A DNA stretch of 64,000 bases from Paramecium pentaurelia (GCA_905183005.1 CAJJDO010000147.1:125521-189520); one strand, 5' to 3'; positions 45,932 to 59,075 are shown, counted from the first letter of the stretch. Notes: a model not told the origin generated them from the sequence alone. A program made the numbers and translations.

Positions 45932-48900
45932 TCACCAATCATCTTTCTGCATAAGATTTCCTTCATTTTCATCCTTTAATTCTAGAATTCTCACAACAGG
46001 TACGACGAAAGATTCGATTACAGGTAATATTTCTTAAAATGAATAATATATTAATCTTACATTCTTCCGTTAAAGTATTATAATTTTCAGGTAAGTTAGT
46101 TTATCTCCATTTTTAATATTATATGATTTAATCATCATATTCAAAACATGCTTTGCACAAATATTTTAACTATGCTTCTGATAATATAATTTTTTATTTT
46201 GGTAACTACCCTTTATTTATAACCTATTTTTCTTAGTTCTATTCTGTTGTTTGTAAAGGCAAAACAGTATCATCACATTAATTATCAGGTATAATCTTAA
46301 AAGAATGTTAAACAATGCTATCATCTTTTTCTCTATTTTAAATTCTCCACTATAATTTCTTCAATTTATATTTTAATTCCTCAACCCTTGTATTATTTTC
46401 TAAATTAAAATAGCTTATTTTTTATTTGGATAAATGTTTGCCTTCCTCTATTTACTACATTAATCTAATGTATTTTAAGTAAATATATTCTGACTATTTT
46501 ATTAGTTTATGATATATACTATAATCTATTTAGAAGAATTTCTTTGGTCAAAATAACTGTGTTATTTCTTTGGTTTCAATTATTCTTAATATTTTTCAAT
46601 TAGATCTCTAAAATAATTTAAATGTTATACTCTTCATTAAATTCTCGATCTTTTATTGGTTTATGTAAATGAAAAATGCGATAAATCAGAAAACAATGAA
46701 ATATTACTCTAACATTATAAGACCAATGAATAAAAAATTTAATAGCTAAATTTTCAAAGATCATATCAGTTAATTCTTTCTTAAGATCCACTATATTTTA
46801 AATATTGAAAATTTACCTGGAAATAATAAATAATTGGTGTAAATTAATTCTAAGCATTTTGCTATGCTTTAGGCATGTTCACTTTAAGATAAAATAATTC
46901 TAATTCCTTTTAAAAAATATTTTTGATCTAAAAATGATGGCATACATAAATTAAATTAAGATATTTTTTAAAAGCATTTATTTAATAGATCTAAACAATG
47001 AACTACATTATCAGAATTATATAAATTAACTTTATTAAATAAAATAACAATTATTGTATTTAATAAATTTGTATTTCTAAGTAAAGAACATAAAGCAATT
47101 TTTAAAGCTTCTGGATAATTACTTATTTCTCTAGATTTTAATTCTAAAAAAAATGCCTTAACAAGCTAAAAGTATCCTGGCAATTAGTGATATGGAACAT
47201 TTTTACTATTAACTATATAAGTATTTAACAAATCACACCATTCTTTGAGAAATAAAAAGAAAGCAATTCCTCTTTTACCTAATCTTTTTTACCACATTGT
47301 TTAATTAATAGTTTCATTCATTTTATGATTATTAGCATAATATTTTGGATCTTTCATTAAATATTCATAAAAATGCTTATTCCAATCAAAAATATCATTA
47401 AATTCTAAATTTGAAATTCCACCACTTGATTTAGTTAGTGATCTCCATTCTGGAATTTATTCATCTTCAGCTCTTTAAACACTAGTTATTATTTTATTTC
47501 TAAATTCTGGTACTCTGAAATAAGCATTAGCAAAGAAATTTTCAACAAAAGATCTTTCATTTTGTGCTAATGATTTTTACTTCAATTTCTCTAAAGTTGT
47601 CGATAATCCTTTTTATAAAAAGATCTAATAACTTAAACCTATATCCATCTTAAATTTTAATAACTTTTCATTTGTTTTTTATGTTTAATCAGAAAATCCT
47701 AATTAAGATAAACTAAGTTCTCCTCTATTCATTAATAATTTTAATATAGTATAGTATTATTCTCTTAATTATTCTTATTATTAATCTGCTGTTTCTAATA
47801 ATCTAATTGCTAAATCTATTAATAATTTTTAAGAATTAAATAAATCTTATTGAGTTTTATATTCAAAACACACCATAGATTATTTATGACTTAACTTTAA
47901 ATTTTCAATAATTTGATTAATGAAATCATTTTATTATGTAATTAATTATTAATCAGGTTCAGACTATTATAAAATTAATTATTTAATATACTTTGCTTAA
48001 TATAATATATTAAGTATCTAATAAACCTTATCCAGCTGAACTTAATTATTAAATCTCCCTTATACTTGCTTTAGTTTAATTGATTACTCTGGTTCCTTAG
48101 GATACACCTTTGTCAGTACGAACTCCAACAATTTGTTATTTCAAATGAAATGGTAAAATTATTTCTAAATGATAATTAAGCATTCCTTCTTAAACTCCAT
48201 GATTCCATACTCTTCTATTATTTTATTTCCAATCTATTCTATAATATTTTATTCCTTTATCAGTAATCTATATATTGTATATATCAATAATAAATACGCA
48301 TTCAGCTTTTTAAGTTAAAGCATAATTTAAATTTACATATGCCTCGCATTCTATTTCTTTTTTACCATCTTTACCAATATGCCACAAAGAAATTTAAATT
48401 GAAGAGGAAGTAATTTCGATTAAAGGTACTTCCACTTCCATTTCTACTTTGGAATCATTCCATATTATTTATTTATTAGATTATAGTTATTGTGTTTTTT
48501 GGAATATATGATTTTAAAATACTGGTGAATATTCGGAATGAAATTGTAATTAAGATGTCAACATTCTTAATTAAAAACAATATTCATTTTGATTTAAAGG
48601 TTCCTTCAAGGTAAAATCAATAAGTTTAGGAATAAATCTTACAATAAGAATTTAAGCCATTTTGAAATCTAAACTTACTTTTCCATGCTTTCTTGATCCT
48701 ACTTAAGAAAATTCATAATCAATATGAAATGGACCTGTAGCTATTTAATATAAATTAAGTTTAAAAGTGGAAATCTATTCTCCCTTTTCATTTTGTAATT
48801 CCACTACAACAAATTATTATTTTAATTACTCCTCTGTTGTTTTTAATTAAAATTTATGAATATGTTTAAACTAAAATAATTATCATTAAATTACATAAAA

Positions 48901-49133
48901 TTATCCTTAGCTTTCCTTCTCTTCTTCAGTTTCAAATGACGAAAAGGTTGATATTGCCATTTTTACTTTGCAACTTTGCTTATTAAAATTACTAAACTTA
49001 ATACCATATCATCCATTTTCACTTTAATGTTCTCAATAATTACATCGAATCCAAGTTAACCTTTAGTTAACAAAGGAACACTATCAATATCTGTTTATAA
49101 ATTTTCTCTCTATCTACTAGAACAGATACCCAT
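45932..49133 (-). CDS. Large unknown protein with acylation-type N terminus
   Basis: Seven introns (26, 24, 28, 26, 23, 26 and 28 nt) leave 3,021 nt, 1,006 residues. The N terminus MGICSSRQRENL predicts Gly2 myristoylation and Cys4 palmitoylation. Residues 15-330 are beta-rich (QGQFYFKHIHKFQ, STFKLNLYQIATGPFHIDYE, SQVGSRKHGKVSLDFKMAQI), like C2-type sandwiches; two tandem units are possible. The rest is mainly helical (QHELDLLIDLAIR-type segments) and ends SFVVPVVRILELKDENEGN. No enzyme motif is seen. A peripheral membrane protein with C2-like domains is the best description; the family is not identified. Confidence 0.78.
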
Positions 49134-49658
49134 CTAAAACAAAATTTATTTATTAGTTATTTAAAATAAAAAATTGATTGGAATTTGATAAATTAACAAT
49201 TAATATTATGGATTTTAAAATATCTTATGAACTGCTGGACTTACATCAATCAAACAGTACTCAATCATATTATTCTGTTTATTTATTATATAAATCAATA
49301 AATAAAGCTATCAATATACATGAAAAACTATATTATATATAATAACATAAACAATAAAATTTATTATTACGTATATTAAGTTGTACCTGATCCTAGCAAC
49401 TAAAGAAATGAACTAAACTAACCATAAGAGATAAGATAATGGTCGCTATTTGAAAAATCAAAAACAATTATGGTGCTACAAATTTACTAATTCAAGGTTA
49501 AAAGTAAGAAGATCAAAACACTTTATAAAATTTGAATAGCAATTTAAGTCCCATATATATTAAAATTGATTACAGCAAAGATATACCCTAATTATCTAGC
49601 TAAATTTTAATGCAAAATATTTTTATTGAAATCCATTTAAAAAATAAATTGTACACCT
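49134..49658. other. AT-rich interval upstream of the large acylated-type gene
   Basis: No genes recognised. It ends at the inverted TMEM43 fragment. Confidence 0.45.
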
Positions 49659-49863
49659 TATTTTCATTTATCCAATGAATTTATTTTAAAGGTTCTTCAT
49701 TTGCTTTTGCTATTTGAGCAATTTGATAACAACAATTATGATCAGAATCTTAATCCATTTCATCTGAATGAATACTATTTTCAGATTACCATTTATCTTC
49801 TATCATATAAGGTATAAATGTATTATTCATTTATTTTGAAATTATTGTTGTGTTACCACATTT
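49659..49863 (-). pseudogene. Inverted copy of a TMEM43 exon fragment
   Basis: By eye this is the exact reverse complement of 52861-53065 in the TMEM43 gene. It encodes (minus strand) only the internal segment from KCGNTTIISKQMNNTF to LKQIHWINEN. It has no start, no flanking exons and no signs of independent function. It abuts the first copy of the 1,122-bp direct repeat. Confidence 0.8.
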
Positions 49864-50978
49864 TGAATAACAGATGCTGTTAAATACATTTGAGGATATT
49901 CTTAATAATGAAATTGATTTTGTGAATTTTTGGGTATTATTTTAACAAGAAGCCATATATAGCATTAACTTATAATTCTTTTATTTGTCTGTTTCATTAG
50001 GATGATTTCAAATAAAAAAGATTCTTGTCTGGATTAATATATTACATTAACAAAATATTCAAGTTTTTACAGATAGTTCGATTATTAGTGATCCAAAAAT
50101 CAATGTATGTAAATTCTACTACGACTGCTTCTAAAAAATGGACAATATGTTGTAAAATGATTTTAGCTTTGAAAATCGTTAAATATATGATTTTTTAGTT
50201 TATGAAATAATTTATTTTCTTAATGAAAAATTCTTAAACTATTCTTAATTTTTATTCTTTTGTATAATCCCATTTCCTGATATTGATGATGCCAAGAATT
50301 TCAAATAACTGTTTAAGTAATTTTAGTGATAGCTGTTATAATTATTGTAAAGACTAGTAAGATAAATATAGTAAATAGGAATGAGGCAATTTTAACATCT
50401 TAATTCTTTTATTTCTTCTCATATATTTATAAAATCACTCTTTCATATATTAATTGTAAGCCTAACTTTTATTGTTCAAATTAGAACCATGAATACAAAA
50501 TTTGGCTATATTGTCAAATTTAATAATCTGATTAATTTTAGAATAATTATAATTAATCTTTTTAGTCGAATTAATAAATTTTGAGAAAAATTAAAATATT
50601 AGGTCTTGTGTTGTTGAGCTTATAAAAATACAAAATTTGAATAATGAACTAAAAATAACTGATAGCATTCACTCTGTAATCAAAGGATATAGACTTAAAT
50701 AAGAATTCATTTTAAACAAATATGATTATCTAAAGTAATGATTAAAAAAATATAAATGTAGTTGAACAGGTATAGATAAATCAAAAAAAAAGAAAGCATG
50801 TATGTTAGGTTGAAAATGGAAAATAATTGAATAGATTAAGTAGTTATTAAAAAATCATAATTTTGTCAAATATTGCGTGAATTCTAATTCAAACAATATG
50901 TATGTTTTGTTATAAATTATATCTTATATTTAATGCAATTTTTACAAATATTTATTGTAACAGTTGTGTGCAAATAGA
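49857..50978. repeat. 1,122-bp direct repeat, copy 1
   Basis: Matches 50980-52101 base for base as far as I can compare, from CACATTTTGAATAAC to GTGTGCAAATAGA. It contains AT-rich sequence and, at its right end, a duplicate of the start codon, first exon and first intron of TMEM43. Confidence 0.92.
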
Positions 50979-50979
50979 N
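50979..50979. other. Single undetermined base (N) at a repeat junction
   Basis: The only N in the window. It sits exactly between the two repeat copies, which points to a scaffold join rather than a sequenced base. Confidence 0.9.
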
Positions 50980-52101
50980 CACATTTTGAATAACAGATGC
51001 TGTTAAATACATTTGAGGATATTCTTAATAATGAAATTGATTTTGTGAATTTTTGGGTATTATTTTAACAAGAAGCCATATATAGCATTAACTTATAATT
51101 CTTTTATTTGTCTGTTTCATTAGGATGATTTCAAATAAAAAAGATTCTTGTCTGGATTAATATATTACATTAACAAAATATTCAAGTTTTTACAGATAGT
51201 TCGATTATTAGTGATCCAAAAATCAATGTATGTAAATTCTACTACGACTGCTTCTAAAAAATGGACAATATGTTGTAAAATGATTTTAGCTTTGAAAATC
51301 GTTAAATATATGATTTTTTAGTTTATGAAATAATTTATTTTCTTAATGAAAAATTCTTAAACTATTCTTAATTTTTATTCTTTTGTATAATCCCATTTCC
51401 TGATATTGATGATGCCAAGAATTTCAAATAACTGTTTAAGTAATTTTAGTGATAGCTGTTATAATTATTGTAAAGACTAGTAAGATAAATATAGTAAATA
51501 GGAATGAGGCAATTTTAACATCTTAATTCTTTTATTTCTTCTCATATATTTATAAAATCACTCTTTCATATATTAATTGTAAGCCTAACTTTTATTGTTC
51601 AAATTAGAACCATGAATACAAAATTTGGCTATATTGTCAAATTTAATAATCTGATTAATTTTAGAATAATTATAATTAATCTTTTTAGTCGAATTAATAA
51701 ATTTTGAGAAAAATTAAAATATTAGGTCTTGTGTTGTTGAGCTTATAAAAATACAAAATTTGAATAATGAACTAAAAATAACTGATAGCATTCACTCTGT
51801 AATCAAAGGATATAGACTTAAATAAGAATTCATTTTAAACAAATATGATTATCTAAAGTAATGATTAAAAAAATATAAATGTAGTTGAACAGGTATAGAT
51901 AAATCAAAAAAAAAGAAAGCATGTATGTTAGGTTGAAAATGGAAAATAATTGAATAGATTAAGTAGTTATTAAAAAATCATAATTTTGTCAAATATTGCG
52001 TGAATTCTAATTCAAACAATATGTATGTTTTGTTATAAATTATATCTTATATTTAATGCAATTTTTACAAATATTTATTGTAACAGTTGTGTGCAAATAG
52101 A
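50980..52101. repeat. 1,122-bp direct repeat, copy 2
   Basis: Second copy, continuous with the TMEM43 gene. Its right border is one base inside exon 2 of that gene. Most of it (50980-52050) shows no coding frame and is presumably the TMEM43 upstream region. Confidence 0.92.
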
Positions 52102-53406
52102 TTTCTAATAAGAAATAATAGTTCTTAGATGATTATGACAATGATGATGCAGGAAGTATAACTTCAATAGTATTTCATTCAATTATTGGCTCAATTTTTT
52201 TAATTTTTTCAGCAGCTTTAATATGGTACAATGAAAGAAGAGAAGCAATAACGTCATATAGATTAGTGAATATGAGATAAATATGTAAAATTGGAGATTG
52301 TCATGAGATCAATTAAGAATTGAATGGTGAACTAGTTCATATGCAAGGTAATAAATTGAATATTTGGTTAGGATAAACAACTACAGATATAATTCTTGAA
52401 GATACTGAATTTGGAATATCTTTACCTTTTTGTATTAAATTAAATCGTCATGTTGAATAATTACAATTTGTAAGAATTGAACATAAACATAAATTCTCAT
52501 CAACTACATTTACATATGAATAAAGATGGTAAAGAGAATAAGTTTGCAGTGCTGGTTTTCCTTCTGAATATTAGAATAAACCAGAATTGTGGTTAGTCAA
52601 AAATAATGGGCAAATAAATCCAGATGTAAGACTAGGGGTATTTACTCTATCTGAACCATTAAAATAAAATTGCCTTAATTTTTAATATTTTCTTCCTGGA
52701 GATGTTTAGATCAAGGCTGCATAAGAATTATTTGGAAAAGAATTTCCTTATATGTATTTATTTTGAATTATTAAGAACAATTAAGAATTGTGATATCTAA
52801 TTATCATAAATTGAGAATTAAAAAACAATAGGCGATCTTAGAGTTTCTTTTTCATATGTTAAATGTGGTAACACAACAATAATTTCAAAATAAATGAATA
52901 ATACATTTATACCTTATATGATAGAAGATAAATGGTAATCTGAAAATAGTATTCATTCAGATGAAATGGATTAAGATTCTGATCATAATTGTTGTTATCA
53001 AATTGCTCAAATAGCAAAAGCAAATGAAGAACCTTTAAAATAAATTCATTGGATAAATGAAAATATTTAGTCCTTCAATGATATATTTAAAGAACAATTA
53101 ATAAGAAATTCTGATTTAACTTATAAAACTAGATTAAAAGCATTCTCATTAATGGTATTTAAATGTTATCATTAGGTGTTTGGTGTAGCAATTTTTTTAT
53201 AAGGAACATTTGATTTTGGATTGCCTTCAGATATTTAATTTTTTTTCTTTATAGGTCTTGGCATGATCTTTTCTATTCCAATTTCCTTGATCATAGCTTT
53301 GATGGCTTGGATGAGATATCATTTATTCTACACCTTAACTAATTTTATTGGATTAGCTATTGTATTTTCTATAGTTACAATAATTACAGGAGGGATATAT
53401 TATTGA
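52056..53406 (+). CDS. TMEM43/LUMA family membrane protein
   Basis: Introns at 52080-52100 (21 nt), a 22-nt intron near 52757 and a 21-nt intron near 53156 give 428 residues from ATG 52056. After MQFLQIFIISNKKQQFLDDY comes a first membrane helix (FHSIIGSIFLIFSAALIWYN), then ERREAITSYRLVNM and the DUF1625 core: ELVHMQGNKL, FGISLPFCIKLNRHVEQLQF, TTFTYEQRW. Three further helices form the C terminus (VFGVAIFLQGTFDFG, IGLGMIFSIPISLIIALMAW, FIGLAIVFSIVTIITGGIYY). TMEM43 is an inner nuclear membrane/ER protein interacting with lamin-associated partners in animals; in ciliates its partners are unknown. Length and topology agree with the family. Confidence 0.87.
52861..53065 (+). repeat. Right arm of a 205-bp inverted repeat
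   Basis: Internal coding segment of TMEM43 whose reverse complement occurs at 49659-49863. Arms are about 3 kb apart as assembled, about 1.9 kb if the direct repeat is collapsed. Confidence 0.85.
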
Positions 53407-53555
53407 TAAGAATATAAAAATAATAAATAAATATTGATTATGGTTTTATTTAGCTAATATGTATGTTTAATAAATAGATTATTATTTGATAATAGATCTA
53501 ATTTTTAGAGTTTATTTTGAAAATTTTAATAGATTAATAATAATATAAGTATAGA

Positions 53556-54457
53556 TCAAGCTGGAATAATGATGGGATTGACATCAACCATATGTTAATC
53601 AGATTTAATTTGATCATATTATAATTTTTCTACTATCAATCTATAGTTGAAGAGACTCTTAGTTCTTTCACATTTTCTATCATTTGAATTCATATCAAGG
53701 TTTTTGAGTTGTTCTTTGGTAGTTTTTCCAGTTATAATTAGAAAGATATGAAATATAAGTAAACCAAAGACTAATATTATGCATATTCCAAAGGGAATCA
53801 TCAAAATAATGATCAAAATTTGCTGAACTTTTTGATCACTTGTTGCAATGAGTATAATGAAACATAATAATTCAATTCCAAATGAAATAGCAGCCATAGT
53901 AAGGGTTGATATAAAGGATATGAAGTAAGCATAATTACGTTTGCCAATACAATTATTTACAAAGGGACAATGATGATCAAATACATCTACACAATTATCA
54001 CATTCTGCACAATGATTAGAACGAGGAGGTTTTTTAATCATACAAGTGATACAGATTCTAATATTATAATTATTATTATCAGCTTCTGATGGTATTAAAT
54101 GGAAAAGATTCTCATCTTTCATTTTTTCAATGATTTCTTTTCTAGGTATAATACCCTAAATTTTATATATAGTGTATATGTTACTGGATCGGTGAACTAA
54201 GTTAAAAATAGGAATAGCACACAACTGAAATACATGACATAAGAGATGATTGGAAGAGAGGGATGTAAAACTATCCAAATCTATGGTGATATGTAGAAAA
54301 TAAATGGAGCACCAATTAGTAGGATTAATAGCCATGTAAATAAATTAGTTGTATTGTCTGCACTTGGTCCTGTCATTAAACGACCTCGACAAAAGAATCT
54401 ATTATTTGATGGCCATAGTTGGTATAAGTGTACTAGTTATTATTTGTTTTAATTCAT
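53556..54457 (-). CDS. DHHC-type protein S-palmitoyltransferase
   Basis: One 29-nt intron gives 290 residues from ATG 54457. The N terminus carries the conserved YQLWPSNNRFFCRGRLMTGP, then two membrane helices (NLFTWLLILLIGAPFIFYI and ISYVMYFSCVLFLFLTQF) and the TDPGIIPR (DPG) motif. The cysteine-rich domain is complete: ICITCMIKKPPRSNHCAECD followed by VFDHHCPFVNNCIGKRNY. Two more helices and a TTKE motif (ITGKTTKEQL, here TTKE) follow. The DHHC cysteine is the acyl-transfer residue. These enzymes palmitoylate cytosolic cysteines of proteins at Golgi and plasma membranes, including MGxC-type proteins like those encoded elsewhere in this window. All catalytic motifs are intact. Confidence 0.93.
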
Positions 54458-54498
54458 TAAGGAAATTAAGTATTTTAAAATTGCAAATTAAGATTATA

Positions 54499-55510
54499 TC
54501 AATGCATTTTCTATTTTGGAGAAAAAGGTCTATTATATTACTATAGTTTTCTATCTGAATTTTTGACAGACAAAGGCTCACGTATCTCATGTGGACCTGA
54601 TTTAATAGATGCTTATTTCATGAGAGGTTTCTCTTCAATTATTCCATTTAATATAGAAGTTTTGATCTAAATGGAATGGGGAGGCATAATCTAATTGAAA
54701 TGAGGAAAGAATCTATTGAATTTATAAAAACTCAACATTTTTATTTATAATGATTGACACTAAATTTGTATGTTTATTTTTACTTCCTTATATAACTCTA
54801 ATAGTTATTATTTATTATCTATCAAATTTGGGTTCTTTTCTATTAGATACTTAACGTCTTTAAGTATGAAAATATAAATATCCTGAATGTCAAAATATAA
54901 GAACTTAACTAAATGTGCTATTATAGGATTAGGTTCCTGATCTTAATTTATTCTTTCTATCAATTATTACATACTCATTCCGATATAACATTAATTAGAT
55001 AAAGTAAAATATATCATTAGATCCTCTTAAGGTTTATTGAATTCTTCATTTATTAAAGTAGTTTAAGCAGCCAATTTATATATATAACAATAATAAGATT
55101 GACATAATTATCCATATATTATCTCTATATCATCTTTACTCTTAATATTTATTATTAGACGAGTGTTGATAATCATTTTTGAGAATTCAGCTCTTGCCAC
55201 TTAAGAACTTATAATAATATGCACTAACAAGAGCATTTTTAATTTTATGTAGAAATTATACTCTTATAATAAATACTCTCCTACTACTATTAATAATTAT
55301 TTTAAAAACTAAGACTAAATGCTTATCTATTAATATTACTTTTGATTGATCATTTGCAAAAAAGTGTTTTAATCTTTTGCTTATTTCTGCTTATTAAGTA
55401 AATTAAGTATCGTTGCTGTTTAATTTTAAGTCCTTTAGAGCAGCCAAAATTGGATTATTTGTTTGTCCCACAGAATTATCATTTATCAATTGTTTTAATT
55501 TTGTAATCAT
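54499..55510 (-). CDS. Unknown helical protein
   Basis: One 31-nt intron (55309-55339) gives 326 residues from ATG 55510. An upstream ATG (55572) can be joined by a 35-nt intron that removes an otherwise in-frame TGA, adding MINKNINNH. The sequence is helical and soluble: NNPILAALKDLKLN, QLLIVVGEYLLQEYNFYIKL, EIIYGQLCQSYYCYIYKLAA, DIQDIYIFILKDVKYLIEKN. It ends in a Pro/Ser-rich basic tail just 41 bases before the DHHC start. I do not recognise the family; the alternating helices could be an armadillo/HEAT-like or ENTH-like fold. Confidence 0.65.
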
Positions 55511-55572
55511 ATGATTATTTATATTTTCTGTTAAACAACATTTATATAATCAATAGACAAACTGTTTATCAT

Positions 55573-56524
55573 TTATTTATGATTAACACTATTAACTATA
55601 TATCTATAATAATTATATGAAGGATAATATCATTCATATATCAACACTTAATTCAAATTATTTTTATAAAAATCCTATAATGGATTTATAAATATACATA
55701 AAAGTGCTTTATAATATAGATTTCATGTTCAATGAATTTGATTATTAAATCTAATTAATTCATTTAACTTATTATTATCCATTTGAATTTTATGACTTAA
55801 CCAAATTTCATTTAATAATATTATTTGTAATCCCAATGTTTATTAATCTAATTTTTACATACTTCTCCTATCCTAAATTCTTGCTATAAATATAAGCAAA
55901 CTACTATAATTTCTTACTCTTAATTGTAACTTTTTCAGTATGAATATTTATTTGATTTTTTAATTTTCTTATAATAAGAGAAATGTTTATTGGAGTCTGC
56001 CTCTAATATTATTCTTAAAATAAATATTAAGAGTGTATGGTATAAAAAACAATTAGTATTTACTTTTTAAGGTCTTTTTATTTTATTTTGGATATCTAAT
56101 ATAATGCTTAGAATATATGGATACATTTATGAAAAGTAAAATTTATAATCTCAAAAATGATATAATTAATTTGGATAATATTAATCATCAAATTATCTTA
56201 TTTATTAGTTTTTCATAAAAGAAAATAGATTATATCAAAAATTTTAAATATTAGCATCAAATTTTATGATACTATTTGATAAGAGATTTATACTATTTTA
56301 TGTAGAATATTAATAATAATATTAAAGATAAATTTATTTATTTTGATAAATGAAATTTATTGAGGTTATATTATTATTCAGATATAGAATATTCAATATG
56401 TTTAATTAGATACTATTTTATATAAAAATAATAGAAAATATGAAGAATTTTTAAAGTACTTAATTAATATAAATAAGATTTAAATATTAAATGAAAAATG
56501 AAATATATAACTAATAATTATTTT
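55573..56524. other. AT-rich intergenic interval
   Basis: About 950 bases, no coding frame, RNA or repeat recognised on either strand. Confidence 0.5.
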
Positions 56525-57106
56525 TCACATTTATCCAAAATTATGAGTAATATTAAATTGGTCATTTTCTTAGAATCCTAATTCTTCAATATAAAATTAT
56601 TAACTCTAATATTACTCTTATAGATGATTATTATCATTAATAAGATCATGTAGTTTTTTTGTTAATATATTAATTTGTTCTTGAAACTAGTCCATATTGA
56701 CTTAGAATTACATGGCTTAATCAATCTTCTTGTTTTGTAATTACTTGTATAATATTCAATCCAATACGTCTAACTGTTATTCCATAATATTGCTTTTTCT
56801 AATTGCTTGCTAGAGTGTATATTGCATATTATCTCTTTATTAGATTAGTTCCTAAATTTAATTTTATAGTTCTTTAAAAGATGAACTATGACAAAATGAA
56901 TTGCCAGGGATCCTTGTAAGATTCTCTTTGTTTTAATTAATAATATGTTTCTTATGATCATTAACTTATCCTAATGGTTATTTTTCATCAATTCTTTATG
57001 CCATATTTAACTACTATCTATTTGGTGTTGAATCTATATAAACTTATCTCATATTGGTTGGAGTGATAGCTAAACGAGTTCTGGGTATTTAAGGTTAAAT
57101 AAACAT
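56525..57106 (-). CDS. Small coiled-coil protein, 185 residues
   Basis: One 24-nt intron, which removes a TGA, gives 186 codons from ATG 57106. The N-terminal 85 residues are basic and polar (MFIQPQIPRTRLAITPTNMR). The rest is coiled coil (SSFKELQNQIQELIQQRDNM, VNMDQFQEQINILTKKLHDL) ending FGQM. It starts 44 bases after the stop of the next minus-strand gene. No family is recognised. Confidence 0.72.
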
Positions 57107-57150
57107 ATTCTTTTTTTAATAATATAACAGTCACTAAATTAAATATATTA

Positions 57151-58922
57151 TCATTCTTATTCATCCTTTATTTCTATCAATCTATTTTATTATCTTTCCT
57201 ACAATGATTAATTGTAATTTTCTCTACTATTTTTGAATTTATAAGTTGAACTCAAATCTTAGTAGGTAGATTTAGTATTCCTAGATAAATAATCAGCAGT
57301 AGAAGGCATTTCGATTGAATATTTTATAGGAGTTACTGATTTACAATTATTTAATCTTAAATTTACATACTTTTAAATTGTATTTTGTTTTGTAATGGGT
57401 GTTTATGAAGGTATTTCTTTCATTTTAAAGTTTTTTACAGATTTAACTTATTTGAATAATTGAGTTGAATTTAAAAATTGATTAAGATTTTGTTCTTTCC
57501 TTTAAAATTATTTAGATTTCACTCTTGGCATATTTGTTTTCTCTTTTGATGTAACTTCTTGCATAGCTATTCTTTCCTAATTTTCAACTATTTATATTAT
57601 ATATATATATATTTATACCCATTATAAAATAACAATCTAAACAAACTGTGATTGTTTTATACTTAAATCCTTAAGATTATTTGAATTCTTGATAGTTTTA
57701 AATGTTTATTTGTTCATGTATTTTTTAGAAAGTCATTGGGATTTAGGATATAGTATTGACATAAGCAAGCTTTTCTTGATTAGCACCACTAAGTTTGACT
57801 TACTTGGCTGATTTCTTAATATCGAGTGGCCACTTTTCAACAGGAAGTGGATTTTCAGGTAAATCAATTAAAAAGTGATATGGAACTTCTACAAAGTTTG
57901 ATCCCTTCTCCAATTAACCGCATCTAATACATTTATGTTCTCTATTCAATTATAGAGGTCTTGAATTGTATACAGACATCAAATTATCAATTGATTTAGG
58001 TATCTTAATAAATAAAATGATATAATACTTTTATTTAAGATTGAGTATAGAGATCTTTAGGTAGATTTTTTAGATGTTTATCATCTTCAAATTTGAGATT
58101 ACCACAAAAAAGGAACCAACATCTAGCTTTTTTATCTACTTTGAAATAGAAAGTGCCTTATGAAATATTCAATTTTCCATAAGAAATAGCATCAAGATGA
58201 GAGATCATTTTATCTATTTGTTCAGAGATTCTCTAAGATTAGAAATCTTTAACTTAAGCTTGAATAAACTATGAAGAAGATGATGATACTTGCTTCACTG
58301 AAATATTCAGGTCCTTCAAAAGTACAATGTCGTTCATAAATATTCATTGATTTATTAGTGAATGATTTCTTGCAAACTCTTTTAGTGAATAGAGTAACTG
58401 ATTTACTCCAGAATGCTTGAATTTGTGCTATGTAATAATAACATGTTAATTTACAATTGCGATCATCAGCTGGTTCAATAAATTGTTAAAGAATACCAAA
58501 TGGTAATTCAAAATGTCCATCCATAAATTTATTGAATCCTTCAATATCAAAGTATATCACTTGGATTTAGCCACTGATTTGAAACTTTTCTGGAGGGTAA
58601 TTAAGATCTAAATTATCACTTGCAAATTAGTAGGGAACAACGCATACATAAAATGTAAAAGGTATGCTACAACACCACCTCTGCCAACTTATTGATTCCA
58701 AGTTTATTTAATATTTTGTTTAGTAACATTCTTTCTCATTTTCTTTTTTATTTCTCCAGTTTCTTTATCTGTGTAATACCAATAAATGGGCATAGAACGA
58801 ATAAGAATGACAGTATCAGGAATAAGAATTGCAGGAGGATTGGCTGTCTCTGATTTAACCCATAGGTATTAATAGATTTTGTCATACAAAATATGCTCTT
58901 ACATACTTTCACTGCTAAACAT
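57151..58922 (-). CDS. Unknown 552-residue protein with CxxC pairs
   Basis: Four introns (58619-58647, 58298-58325, 58004-58028, 57588-57618) leave 553 codons exactly. The first 400 residues are globular: IYQYLWVKSETANPPAILIP, GQIQVIYFDIEGFNKFMDGH, FIEPADDRNCKLTCYYYI, LNISQGTFYFKVDKKARCWF. Two cysteine pairs, CIRCGQ and CLDCYF, about 95 residues apart, could bind zinc. The last 140 residues are basic and polar. Family not recognised. Without the 29- and 28-nt introns the central third appears frame-shifted. Confidence 0.75.
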
Positions 58923-59075
58923 TTTAAATAATTTTAATATACATTATAATATTAACTAATTATTATAATCATTACTAATAATCATTTATAATGGATAATA
59001 ATAATGAGGAATTTTATTATTAAAATACTAATATATCAACTAAAATTTTAGCCATCTTACATTAATAATATTTTT

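Noticed and set aside
54685..54687. ATG 54687 as the start of the DHHC gene
   Set aside because: That frame belongs to the end of the neighbouring 54499-55510 gene. ATG 54457 leads directly into the conserved YQLWPSNNRFFC segment and gives a spliced length divisible by three.
57151..58922. Two apparent frameshifts (near 58665 and 58295) suggesting a pseudogene
   Set aside because: Introns 58619-58647 (29 nt) and 58298-58325 (28 nt) remove the conflict and give exactly 553 codons with sensible peptide joins.
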